A DNA stretch of 64,000 bases from Chondrus crispus (Eukaryota > Rhodophyta > Florideophyceae > Gigartinales > Gigartinaceae), in contig NW_005179159.1 in NCBI RefSeq assembly GCF_000350225.1, positions 180,261 to 244,260 on the forward strand, in the 5' to 3' direction. The notes beneath the pieces are model-generated. The model saw only the letters and a program-made list of their open reading frames with translations. It was not told where the DNA came from and searched no databases. This document shows, piece by piece, positions 39,657-50,589 of the stretch. How positions within the stretch are numbered: the stretch's first letter is position 1; the number at the start of each line of letters is the position of its first letter. The translations under genes and the position numbers were made by a program.

Positions 39657-39962
39657 TTATTTTATTGCGCGTTGGTGATTTCGCACAAAAAGGTACATGC
39701 GCATGGAAAATCGTCGCCGATTACCAGCTGCACGAGGAGGCCGATGTGTGGGGCCACACCGGCGTGGCCGATCACGAGATTAATTGTCCCTACAGTATCC
39801 GTGTTCTAGAAATGTTGAGTTTAATAGCTCGATTACTTGCCATTTTGGATTACTACACAGGCGAAGAATCCCAATTGTGTTGTTTGGGACGGGTGACCAA
39901 AGGCGACATTTCAGTGGTCGGGTCTAACATACTACTGATATTCTTCCCTTCGCCCCCCTTAT

Positions 39963-40070
39963 GCAACAAATTCGCGCAATTCACCCCCTCAAAACTACAA
40001 GAAAAGCCATTTCACCCCCTTTTTGCCACAAAAAAGACCACGATCGCCCCACTAAACGCCGCATTATTTC
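39963..40070 (-). repeat. Right terminal inverted repeat of the MULE
   Basis: Mirror of 35219-35326; only the outermost ~12 bases differ. Followed by TTTAATGTT. Confidence 0.88.
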
Positions 40071-41446
40071 TTTAATGTTTTATCGAGAATCACCCTCTCC
40101 ATGCTAGCGGAAATGATTGGACAGCGTACACTGATACCCTGTACAGTATACGAAATGAAGATAGTACAGTAGGTCTTAAGTGCGAATGGGTGACGAGTGC
40201 TCAAAGGCTTAGTGATGGTGCATTTGACGTGCCATAATCGTACAGACTGGGTGCTCATCAGGTGATATACCGTCATCAAATTTACTCATATCCTTCTAAA
40301 ATGATGACTAAGTCATAAAAAGACAAAGTAATTACGCAAAGCCGACAACACTGCCAAACGCCGCCGTGTTAACCTTGCAACTGTAGGCCGTCATAGCTTG
40401 GCTGGCTATCTGGGTACTGCGGAACGGTAGACGCGCGAAACATTACATTCATACAACCCTAGAAGAAAAAAATTAAATTTTTTGAGTGCACCTACAGTGC
40501 AATTTGAGATTTTTAGCATATTTGAGTGCACTGTGAACGCGAATTGTTGCCGCTGTTGGCCACACAACTTCCTATTGGTGGCACTTGGAGTGCACCCAGA
40601 GGGCGGCATGAGTGTATGATAGTCCTGCACTCATACTGCCCTCCGAAAATGCTATGTAACCTGGAGTGCGAGGTGAGTGCAATGTGCATTGCATGCTGCT
40701 CCGCATTTCGTAGTGCACTCACTCTGCACGCAACTTGCGTCCAAGCCCATAGTTTAGGTGGAGTTTGGAGGCGAGGGGTGGAATTTGGAGCTCGGCGGTC
40801 AACTTGGTATTCGTGGAGACGAGAAGATGGTGGGCAAGTCACGTGCAGCAAAGCAGTACCACTTTGCTGTTTGCACTTCTTGCTGTGGTTGATGGGCTGT
40901 GTAGAGGGCCAGATGTTAGAGGAACCGATGCGCTTCAAGTGCGTAAACTGTCACAGTAGCCTTTGAAGAAGAAGGTGTACCATCGCTCGGGCTTGATGTG
41001 AAGGTACGAGAAATGTTGTATCGAAGCTGTATTAGTGCGACCGGGAGTATGCGAGATTTCCGTCAAGCTTTACGAGAATTTAGGCGCATCTATTCTCTGG
41101 CTTACTACATTCTTCCTATATACCCTTCTCCGTATTTCTATCATTCGCACAAATATCTTTTCAACATTGTACTGCTTTACTGCTTAAGAGGCGACCTTTC
41201 TAGGTGCATATGCGGATAACATTGAAGTACGACTAGCAAAGTACCTAGTAGAAGAAGCCAGTTAATATTACTTTCAAAATACAGTCTTCACTTCATGGTG
41301 CAGGCACTTCGCAATATGCTCTAGTCCTGTGTGTTGTCGGCAGGACTGCTGCTCGACAGGCGATGGCATGCATGTGCACAAATATGGGGTTCTGGCATTC
41401 CACAACTGTATTTATGGAGCAAAGTCGCGCCGCTTTCGAGGGCAAC
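40071..41446. other. Stretch without a recognised gene; repeated GAGTGCAC words
   Basis: Between 40480 and 40735 GAGTGCA(C/A) recurs at least five times, some inverted (GTGCACTCAC), suggesting a small decayed element. No coding region supported. Confidence 0.4.
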
Positions 41447-42600
41447 TTACTTCTTCGAATCCTTGACTTCGGATGCTTCTGACAACTCGCCGTTATCGAA
41501 CGACGTCTGCAAGTCCCACATTTGGGCGTATGACCCCTTCTGCCGTATCAACTCAGCATGGGACCTTCTCTCAACAACGGTACCAAGGCCCTCTTCTGCG
41601 CCATCTGTGCCAAGGACAATGATCTCGTCCGCTATCATGATTGTGGACAGTCGATGTGCAATCACGATCGTGGTTCGGTTCTTGCATACTTCCCGCAGGT
41701 TTGCTTGCATTTCTCTTTCCGTTTGCGTGTCCTGTGCATCGGGGCGGTGATGAGGGGTGTGGATTCAGAATGAGGTCAGAGATCTTGCACAGCGTGTCGC
41801 GTATAGCCAAAGTGCCACAAAAATTTCTTTCAGAACAGTGCTCAGCACTTACCAATGATGACGACGCCTCGTCAAGCAGAACAATAGCTGGTCCCTTGAC
41901 CAGACACCTGGCGCACCCTATGCGCTGTCGTTCCCCTCCTGATAGGCGCACTCCCCGCTCTCGGACAAGGGTGTCTAGCTTCAGCGGGAGAGAATCAACG
42001 AAGTCTCACAAAGCAGCCGAACGTGCAGCGTCATAAATTTCAGCATCACATGCATCCGGTTTGCCGTATGAAATATTGAATCGCAGAGATCGGTTGAACA
42101 AGATCTGAATGTAATTGTCAGAGGCGCCGAGAAGAAAAAAAGAAAAGCCCACATTGTTAGTATTACAGGACATGGAAGGGCACCTCGTTCGCTCGCATTT
42201 GTCTCCACTCATGAGCGATAGAATTTCGTACCGTATCTTGGGCGACAACTCCAATTTGCTTGCGTAGACTCTTGAGAACAGTTCTTCACATTCTCGCCAT
42301 CGATCAGCACTGACCCGCTATCGACATCATAGAATCTCAGCAACAGCCGAATGATTGTGCTGCAGCACGCAAATGACGACAAAAATATAATCGTGTACAA
42401 GAAGAATGTTAGCTTCTCCGCAATTGCAAAGACAACTTTTGCGTCTCCCACACCATCCACAGCCTTCACAAAACCGCCCCCAGACAGTAATTCAAAACTT
42501 ACCTCTTGCCCGCTCCAGAAGCTCAAACGAACGCAACCATTCTCCCTGGAGCAACATGGAAGGAGATGTTACGCAGGCCGACTCAGGTCTTTCGTCGAAG
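41447..42600 (-). pseudogene. ABC transporter ATPase domain (ABCB/ATM1-like), broken, introns kept
   Basis: Nucleotide-binding domain of an ABC half-transporter. From the minus strand: LRNISFHVAPGRMVAFV, then TGA where Gly is expected, then ASGAGK, spliced (GTAAGT at 42502, AG at 42360) to STIIRLLLRFYDVDSGSVLI: Walker A. A frameshift leads to SLRKQIGVVAQDTV, the Q-loop. After another intron come LFNRSLRFNISYGKPDA and a TGA at 42006-42008. Next are [20 protein letters not shown] and [10 protein letters not shown] (signature, Walker B), then an intron 41852-41733. [12 protein letters not shown] and [11 protein letters not shown] (H-loop) follow, with the end ELIRQKGSYAQMWDLQ. The VAQDTVLFN-type loop resembles mitochondrial ATM1/ABCB7 exporters. 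The membrane half is absent; two nonsense codons and one frameshift make it dead. Confidence 0.85.
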
Positions 42601-42712
42601 GGTCCCTCGGCTGCCGAAAAGTACGGGCGACTGGCGTGCTACAACTGGAAGGCACGAGGCAGCGAGGAGGATTTGGATTTGTACTGCGATTGGTATGGGC
42701 GCAGCGTGTTGC

Positions 42713-43994
42713 TCATGCCGGAAGACATGGTCCGAAGCGGGGGGAAGGGGTGCGTTGAGTTTGACGTTGAGCGACAGCGTCGCGACGCTGTCGCTTTTCG
42801 CGATAATTGCGCTGCACAGTACGTCTCTTTTCATGTCGGGGCACCCCAATAGAGTACCAACGATTAGCAATTTGCCTAACCATCGCCCCATAATCAGCCC
42901 GCAATGGATTGCAGTTGACATGAAAATTTGTCAGTGCGACACACAAGCGAAAAACACTGTCGTACCTAGCTTCCGCCCACTTCCACTTTTCCCAAGCACT
43001 GTCCATGCCCCACAAAGCCGCCAGAAATAATTCTCCACGATGAAACGGTCGTTTGAAATGTGCCGATTTGTTGAAATTTGAGCAGGGGATAGAGCACCAT
43101 TGTGTAGTTTTTTACTGGGATGCACAACCCTGCAAAACTCAGCACTGCCTTGGTAACCCTTTTCAGCTAGCACTGCCGAAGCGTCCTTAAATTCTTCCCC
43201 CAAAGGCCCATCGTCTTCCAATGTGTCTTCGTCGTTTTGCTTTTGCAAATTGGTTCGGTGCCACGGTTGCATCTGTTGAAACATAACGAGGTCAGAGACA
43301 GACCCAGGCTCATGATCACTGCATCCGATGGCTATTCCAATTGGCAAGACGGAGACCTCCACCTTATAGCCGTACATCTTATGCTTTCCGCTATAATAGC
43401 TCTTACCCTCTTGTACGCTTCCGGAAGGGCGAAAGCAAGGTTGAAACGTCACATCAGTGGCGTACCGCGCCATAGGGTAGTGAGAAAAACATTTTTTCTT
43501 TGCAACGAGCTCCTTGATCGTCCACTTTTTCGCATGATACTCCACGTAGGATTCGTAAAACGTACCGCAAACGAGATCAACAAAATTCCAAATCATGCGC
43601 TCCATGGTAGGGCCTTTGAAATTGAACATGTTTCCAAGAAATGCCCAGTCACCGCCATGTTTCATGACAGTCATCGTCATAAACAACATGTCTTTGGCCG
43701 TGACGGTGCTCTTCCGACCACGACCAGTGTTGTAATGATCGAGAATAAAATTTTCAAAGTCAGCCCATATGCCTTGGAATTGCAATGGGTCGAAGTTGAT
43801 CATTTCGACGATACCGTGCGAGCCGTGGGCGTTGTACTACTGATCGAACATGGGTGCATCCGTGCCATTATCGTCATCGGAGGGAGGATGAATCAGATCA
43901 CTGTAGTTTTGCAACTCATTTTGACGCTCGATGGCGAGCTCCGCAAGAATTTGTAGGGAATTATTGGCTCTGTCGACGGTAATTGAGGCCATCT
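42713..43994 (-). pseudogene. DDE_4 (PIF/Harbinger-like) transposase, broken
   Basis: ATG at 43994 (MASITVDRANNSLQIL). A TAG at 43839-43841 interrupts before the main 290-codon part. Motifs: ARYATDVTFQP (first Asp), KHKMYGYKVEVSVLP, SDHEPGSVSDLVMF, LAEKGYQG (family usually ADKGY, so the second Asp reads Glu) and NDRFIVENYFWRL (Glu). After a frameshift near 42990, WKWAEARYDSVFRLCVALTN and NRWYSIG continue to 42713. DDE_4 nuclease domains drive PIF/Harbinger transposition. Terminal repeats of this copy were not found. Confidence 0.85.
42770..42795. repeat. 26-bp perfect palindrome in the transposase tail
   Basis: AGCGACAGCGTCG and its reverse complement are adjacent with no spacer. It lies in the Arg-rich C-terminal coding part. 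Confidence 0.9.
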
Positions 43995-44002
43995 TTTGAG
44001 GG

Positions 44003-44155
44003 AGATGGGGAGTGGGGGGTAGGAGGGATGGGGAGTTGCGGGTGGGAGGGATGAGGAGTTGGGGTGGGACGGATGGGGAGTTGGGGTGGGAGGGATGGGG
44101 GGTTGGGGTGGGAGGGATGGGGTGTGGGGGTGGGGGGGATGGGGAGTTGCGACCG
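44003..44155 (+). repeat. G-rich minisatellite
   Basis: About six imperfect copies of a 22-24 bp unit like GGGATGGGGAGTTGGGGTGG, upstream of the DDE_4 transposase. Many GGG/GGGG runs, so quadruplex-prone. Confidence 0.9.
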
Positions 44156-45905
44156 TGATGGCCTTTATTGGGTGTCGGGTTTTGGCGGGGAAGCCCACAT
44201 ATTGCCCATTTTGGGCGCCATTTCCGAAATCACTTCGTCTCTTTTGTGAGAATTGTGTAGCTGCGCAATACGGGTCATCTCTGAAATTTGCCACGTAGTT
44301 GCGCACTACTGTGTCCAATTGCAATATATCATAAATTTGTTGAAAATATCAGTAAATGTTGATACACCTCGGCATAACCGTTTTAGGATTCTTTTTTGCA
44401 AACGATTGGCACTTTCAGCAGTTCCCGGATATTTGTGACAAAGGTCTAGTGGTCCCGCGTTATTAAGTCACCCCCGTGCCTTCATCCTTACAGTGTTTCT
44501 TACCGAGGCGTGTCTCTCAAAGCATCGGCGAAAGAGGCAGAAAAGTATCCTAGATTTTCTTAAAAAATAAAAAATAGGGCTCGTGCACATTTTTTGATCG
44601 CAGATCTCATCCCAAAACGGGGCATGTTAAGACACACCCTGAGGGAGTGCCTTAACATGCCCCGTTTCGCTGCGGTTTGCTTTGCTTTGCCCAAAGAAGT
44701 GATTTGACGTGCTATGAGTAGCTCCTACGTTTTAATTTATGTGTTTAAGAAAAGCAAGGGCTTAAGAAGCATACGGTATTTGTTAATAATTTAAAAGTAT
44801 TCCTGGCAAAACCGGGCAAGGCAAAGCAAAAACCAGCCAGTTAAGACACGCCCTGAGGGCGCATACGAACTCTTGTCACAGATTCTAGCGTGTTTCTTAC
44901 CGGGGCGTGTTTAATAAAGATGGGTTTAATAGCGCGGGACCACTGTAGTAGCTTTATTGGTCGGACTCCCCTTCACAAGACATCGGACGGGTGGGTAGTA
45001 AAATTACGCATACACTATCGATTAGACTATAAAGGAAAAAGTAGAGAGAAAAGACATGTGAGGGTGAAGCGAAGAGGAGGGCGGGCCAGTGCGGGCGCGG
45101 GGCTGGGTAGGAGAGAAATGTACATAGCAAGGAGGAAACTGGTTGCCCCCCGCCACCCGCATTTATGGCAGAGATGGCGCCGCAGTACGAGACGGCGACG
45201 CACGGTAGGTTACAAGTGTTCGTCAGTCACTCGCTACTTCCCGACGGAGCTTCATCCGCGTACAATACAGTGTACACCGACGCGAAGACCAGGTAACGCA
45301 CGGCCGCACGCCCGCGCGGACGGCAAGAGTGAGATGGATATGCGCTATGCGCTGCGGCCCGGCGTAAGCATATGCGCAAAGAACCACCTCGACGCAGCGG
45401 TGACAGACAGGCGGCTGTCAAAGTAGACCTGCAGCATGCCAGCCGACCAGTCCAACCTATTCATTATCCACACTGGCTCGAAACCAGGACACAGTAGCTC
45501 GTTAAACCGCCAATGCAGCAGCTGTAGGAGGCATAGTAGTGTCCAGGAGGTGCTTGTGTGCCAGTGAGGGGGAGCGCGCGATCCGAAGCCTTGCCAAGGT
45601 GGGCGGCTCCGACTCGAGCACCGACGCACACGTTGAAGAAGCCGGAGCTTGATGTTCGGACGTCATTCCACTTGCGCAGCAAGTCAATCGGGCTAAGTGA
45701 TGCGGCCCATGCATTGCTGGACGGGTAGGAGAGACGCAATGGAAGACGATGCCCTCTCCCCTTCCGATGTAGTTCCACCCAGATAGGGCATCACCCATAG
45801 ATAGGGCACCGCCCTTAAGGCACCAATAGGTTGCACGCAAATAAAGCCGCCGGCGCTCCGACCACCTTTGAGGGTCGGAGGCATCGGTCTGATCTTGGCA
45901 TCACA
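44156..45905. other. Stretch without a supported gene
   Basis: The largest ORF (44890-45426) is Arg-rich and looks like composition. Two related motif pairs occur: GTGTTTCTTACCG(A/G)GGCGTGT at 44493 and 44890, and TTAAGACAC(A/G)CCCTGAGGG at 44627 and 44842. These suggest an unidentified small element. Confidence 0.4.
44615..44667. repeat. Perfect 17-bp stem hairpin
   Basis: AAACGGGGCATGTTAAG (44615-44631) pairs with CTTAACATGCCCCGTTT (44651-44667) across a 19-base loop. Confidence 0.9.
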
Positions 45906-45918
45906 GGTTATGGGCACC
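45906..45918 (+). promoter_or_regulatory. Copia primer-binding site matching the initiator tRNA-Met anticodon arm
   Basis: GGTTATGGGCACC follows an LTR-like end (GCATCACA). GGTTATGGGC is complementary to the anticodon arm of initiator tRNA-Met, the half-tRNA primer used by copia and Ty5. It lies 124 bp before a copia gag ATG. Confidence 0.6.
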
Positions 45919-46041
45919 AAACACACCAAACGCACCACTGACAATCGATCCGCGGCACACAGACAATCACTCTCAACCGCGATAAAAGAGTGCAACGACT
46001 AACGCTCCACGCCTCCACCTTTTTTCTACCGCGACTACGAC

Positions 46042-47107
46042 ATGACAGAACAACAAGGATCACCTATGGGACAACTCCCAAGACTGGAGAGCAGCAACTT
46101 CACATATTGGTACGAAGCTCTCAAGATCTACGCAAGGAAGACCGACGCCCGCAACCCACCTCACCACGCCGCACACTACCGATCCCGATACAGATCAAGA
46201 GGCCGCACATCAGCGCAAAGCGGACAAACTCCGCAAAGCAATAACGCAAAGCCTCACAACAGAAGTAGTTAGGATCCTTCCCCCACACGTACTGAGGTAC
46301 GATCGACACACAATATGCCGCATCATAAGCAGTGTAGTGGCCACCTCCACGACCGATCACCACGAAATACTGGACGCCGAAGCCAGGGGAATCAAGTACG
46401 TCCAAGTAACACAGCTACAGGACTACGTGAAACAACACAGGTAAATGCGATACAAAATGCAGTTCGCGAATTACCCAAACATCAACGAAGAACGCACCAC
46501 CGTTCGATACATGCTGCAAGGACTAATTCATCACCCTGAAATGGGTTCACTGGTCATGGTAACGGCGGGCCACCCCCCGCTAATAATCCAGGCCTTCACA
46601 AACCACATACAACAAGTGCAACTCATGCAGGCCAATGCACACAGATCGCAGCACAGAACGCAACACAGCAAAGCACCCCGCCGCACCACAACACGCGCAC
46701 CACAGCAACGTCCGCCCATAGACAAACCCAGCTACACCAAACCAGCAGGCCACCAAGGGCAATGGTGCGAAATCCACGGCAGCATAACACACATAACAGA
46801 GAACTGTTACACACGCAGATACAAACCGCGATCAACACACCCACGCGCGCGCACAGCCCACGCCGACACCGGCAATGCAGAGTATCCTAACAGCCCCATG
46901 CACGAGTTGCAGGATCGGCTGACAGCACTCGAAACAACGCTCTATGACACCGGCGAAACCAGCGACGGTAAGCAAACTTTCATACTGGACTCCGGGGCAA
47001 ACCCCACGCATACCGCTACACCCTACACCTCGATGCAAAAAAGCACCGAGACACTAACTACAACTGCAACTGGCCATCGCGAACCTGAACACACACGGGG
47101 CACATAA
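46042..47107 (+). pseudogene. Ty1/copia gag and protease, degenerate
   Basis: ATG at 46042, LPRLESSNFTYWYEALKIYAR, the copia gag start (L.x.SNFxxW). The frame then shifts through RKADKLRKAITQSLTTEVVR, and TAA lies at 46442. From 46445 it reads MQFANYPNINEERTTVRYML, a CCHC-like WCEIHGSITHITENCY, and the aspartic protease FILDSGANPTHTA (DSG). The DNA is unusually rich in CA, unlike the copia remnant starting at 47744. Confidence 0.8.
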
Positions 47108-47537
47108 CTATCGCGCAGAGGAATAAGAGAATCACGGTACCGGCCGTTCACACACCCCAAAATCAAGGAGAACCTCCTTTCAGTGTACGACCTCACTGCC
47201 CACGGCCAAGTGACATTCTCAAGAAAAAGGCCACCGTTCACAAGCCTCGAAAAGTACCACAAGCGATTCTCACAGCAACTTACAGTGAGGGCCAATACAG
47301 AGTCGACCAACACGGCACGGCCAAAGGAGCTCTAACATACTCTCGTAAAACCCCGACAACGAAAAAGAAGCGAACCAGAGCCACCCCAACTACAACCCCG
47401 AGCACACCCCCCACGCGCAGCACACATCCCCAATTCCTCTCCATACAACCGCCGCGTGCCCAACGACAAAGACCCACGCTGCTTACCGCCCCTGCACCAC
47501 ACAAAGCAAATCGCAAGGACACAAGGGCATAACAACA

Positions 47538-47740
47538 AATGACTGAGTGGCACCTCAAACTAAACCACACACACCCCAAAACAATAGCACTCATGTCCAA
47601 AAAACAGATGCTCCCTTGAATTCCGACAAGTCTCAAGGACAACAGCGCCACAATGACATGCACAGGCTGCATCAACGGCAAGAAATCAACACGCCCGCAC
47701 AAGCGCACATCGGATGTGAATAGGGCCAGGCCCTAAAGGG
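47538..47740 (+). pseudogene. Copia pre-integrase segment
   Basis: MTEWHLKLNHTHPKTIALMS is the gag-pre-integrase HHCC start, then a TGA. In another frame CTGCINGKKSTRPHKR gives the Cys pair. The integrase core is missing before the next copia piece, so this is either a deletion or a join of two elements at about 47730. Confidence 0.7.
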
Positions 47741-47743
47741 CTA

Positions 47744-50589
47744 GTTCCAAGCCTACTCGTCTTTGGCGTTATGCCACGAGTCCTCTTTCCAAGCTTTGAT
47801 CAGCTACCCGTTCAAGTTCAAAGGATGATGGCAATGCAGGCGGCACGAAAGGACATGTCCAAGGAGATTGCTCAGAATCGCTTTACGGCAGCGATGAAAT
47901 CAAATGTGCCCGCCGCCGCTCATCATGACATTGGCATCGGCTTCGAAGTCTTAGTTTACAAGGAGCCTCCACTAAACAAGTGGATCGGCCCATTCCGCGT
48001 TCTAGGCATGAAGGGAAAGGCTGTGTTCATTGAGAACGAGGGTGGCATCACACAGTTTTCCATCGACAAAGTAGAGGCTTACCGACGGCCCAGCGCGGAT
48101 GAGCTTCCTGATCTCGAAGGGCCTCCGGTGTCTGCCAGAACCGATAACTACCGAAGCAGAAGCTTATCACCGGCACAAGCGTCAGACGCTTGGCTAGACT
48201 CCTTAAGAGACTCGCTGCAAGACTTGTTCTCAACGCGGCCTGACGAAAGCGCCATATCGTCTGATGAGTTCTTCATGGACAGTGTAGTACATACTACAGA
48301 GATGATTGCACCATCTGATCCCCGTTGTACAAGTGATGCATTCTTAATAGCGAAGAAGAAAGAAGTAGAAGGGCTGGAAGAACGTGGAGTCTGGGAGAAG
48401 ACCCCGAAGGTATTGCTACCGAAGAATGCCAACGTACTCGGAGGCCGCTTTGTCCTCACACTGAAAAAAGTGGGCACAAAAGACGAAACCTCAAAGGCTC
48501 GTTTCGTCGCACAGGGTTTCTTCGGCAGAGAGAAGGATTTCATTATCCACAACGTTACGTCACTTCGGCAGAGCTCCGTGCGGATTATAGTGTCCTTTGC
48601 TGCATCGCAAGGATACCGCGTATTCAGCCACGACGTGACTCAGGCTTATGTGGGAGAACGGGTACCGACCGGTGTCGGTAAACGTAACGACCCGGAGGGA
48701 GATCCCGTAAGGGTAACCAGACGATACTGGGAAGAAAGGGGATAACTCAGCTTGTACACGGGGTGCACATACCACCACGGGTGACAGGTGGCGACGGACT
48801 GGCCACGTGTACCGCCGTACGTATTACGTCCCGATAGGGTAGAGTAGACTAGGAGTTACTACTGTAGGGGCGTAGAAATTTGTGTAATAGGAGTGTCAGC
48901 CGGGGGAGTCCCAGCTAGCACACATGGCCCGCGTTCTGCCACGATTGCAGGTGGCAGGAAACCAGCCACGTGTGCCGCTGTGCCGAATACTCCCCGGTGG
49001 AGTACAGTAGAGGTACTCCACTGTTGTGATCCGAAGTAGAAGTGGATCACTACTGTATTGCCAGGCCGCCGGAGGTCGACGTACTTAGGGACCGAGGCAG
49101 TACGCTCCCAGAGTAAAGGGGGATAGCGACCCCTTTTGGCCAGAACTGAGGAAAAACGGGAAGAAGCAGATCGTCCCGTGCGGGTTATTCTTGAGGGCCG
49201 CAAGCACACGCTCCCTAGTTTGGTCCACCGCCCGGTGGAAGCGTATGCCCATTGAGCCCCATCCCCTCCGGGGTCGCAATTCCACTCGCCCGTTTACCGG
49301 AATCATAACCGCTGCCGTCACAAAAAGGTTGGTGGTGTTGTAATTTTACCGCTACCGTGGACACCCCCTCCGTGACGGGGTAAAACCGAACCGGAAGGAT
49401 CCATACTATTACAGCTTATACGCAGAGTGATGAATGTCTTTCCCGGGAGCTCTTTCTTCAATCAAAGCCAAGGGACGCCGCACTATTTCCTCCCTCCGAA
49501 GGTGAGACACTGAAATTGGTAAAGCCAATCTACGGAACAACAGATGCAGGCGATTACTGGAATGTGACAGTTGATCGACACGCCAAGAAGCACCTAGGTA
49601 TGGAATCGATGACCGAAGATTTTTCGCTATATGTTAAACCCGGGCAGGAAAGCGAAGCAGAAGGCCTTATGGGCATGTTCGTCGATGATGGCATGCTGTG
49701 TGGAAATGCTAAATTCCAGCGTCTAACCGAGGCTACGTTAGAAAGGTCCGACTCTAAACCGAGAGAATGAGATACCGTGGAATTCTATGGTATGAATATT
49801 GAAACGATACCTGGCGATGGCTTTGTGATAGACCAACCCGACCACATCGAGAGGATACAACTATTGCCGGACGATGCCAACTTTGATACGTTTCGTAGCT
49901 GTCGGGCTGCACTGGGCTGGATCACCCATACAAGTCCGGACATTTCTTGCTACGCCAACAAGGCCGCACAAGTCACAGAAGAATTTTTCGATCAGCAAAA
50001 GGTCAAGGAATTTAACAGCTGCATCAAGTACGTGAAGAAAAATCAATTTCCATTGCGCTTCAGGCCCTTAAACACAAGCACGTTGCAGATCCGAGTATAT
50101 GCAGATGCCGCATTTGGGACAAACTCGGATTGTAGCTCTCAACTCGGATTTGTGATTTTACTCTGTGATGCCTCCTATTCTTCCCATGTCGTCTATTTTT
50201 CTAGCAAGAAGTCCAGAAGGGTTGTCCGATCGATAATGGGAGGAGATATGTTTGCTTTGGCAGACGGGTTCGATCGAGCGTTTATGCTTCGACATGATTT
50301 AGAAACAACTTACTCCAAACGAATTCCTTTGTATGTACTCACGGACTCAAAGCAGGTCTTCGACACAATCACGAAGGCATCGAAGACCACAGAACGGCGA
50401 TTACTCATCGATATCGCTGCTGCTCGCCAGGCCTACAACCGTCATGAGATCTCCAACATCGTCTTAGTAGCGTCGGAGGACGTTATTGCCGACGGTCTGA
50501 CAAAGACCAAATCTGGTTCTTCTTTGATGAAAGTGCTCACCTCTGGAAAAAATGTGCTCAAAGTGAAGCAATGGATCATCAGAAACTGA
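47744..50589 (+). pseudogene. Ty1/copia integrase tail, RT and RNase H, split by a solo LTR
   Basis: PSLLVFGVMPRV and NKWIGPFRVLGMKGKAVFIE are the end of integrase. RT begins KEVEGLEERGVWEKTPKVLL and VLGGRFVLTLKK, KARFVAQGF, then DVTQAY at 48648. It resumes after the solo LTR as TQSDECLSREL, LVKPIYGTTDAGDYW, MFVDDGMLCG (YVDD reads FVDD). A TGA at about 49768-49770 follows KPRE. RNase H follows: RVYADAAFGTNSDCSSQLGF, SIMGGDMFALADG, LTDSKQ and VIADGLTKTKSG, ending KQWIIRN at 50589. Only one nonsense codon apart from the LTR, so relatively recent. Confidence 0.88.
48649..49413. repeat. Solo LTR (765 bp) inside the copia RT
   Basis: TGTGGGAGAACGG ... CATACTATTACA, with target duplication GCTTA (48644-48648 and 49414-49418). 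Joining the flanks at one GCTTA restores QAY-TQSDE. The reverse complement starts TGTAATAGTATGG, like the TGTAATATAACC of the element-B family, but no longer match was confirmed. Orientation is uncertain. Confidence 0.88.

Larger units (their letters stand above)
35219..40070 (-). mobile_element. Mutator-like element (MULE), 4.85 kb, decayed
   Basis: Flanked by a 9-bp duplication TTTAATGTT (35210-35218 and 40071-40079), the MULE hallmark. Terminal inverted repeats of about 108 bp share a long identical core (GCGTTTAGTGGGGCGATCGT onward). Between them is a minus-strand transposase gene preceded in frame by a J-domain and coiled coil. A solo LTR (38145-38753) is inserted in that gene. A third, more diverged TIR copy sits at 39585-39656, just outside the start of the gene. 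Confidence 0.92.

Noticed and set aside
39578-40075. Plus-strand ORF of 165 codons at the right end of the MULE
   Set aside because: Both ends lie in terminal-repeat copies and the middle shows no domain; likely chance.
42770-42795. 26-bp palindrome as a transposon end or operator
   Set aside because: It lies in a repetitive Arg/Ala/Gln-coding tail made of AGCGAC-type words, so chance or simple-sequence origin is likely.
44890-45426. 178-codon ORF
   Set aside because: Strongly Arg-rich with no domain and no conserved neighbour; looks like composition.
45345-45840. Minus-strand frames resembling a copia RNase H
   Set aside because: A few words look suggestive, but no ordered set of RNase H motifs could be traced.
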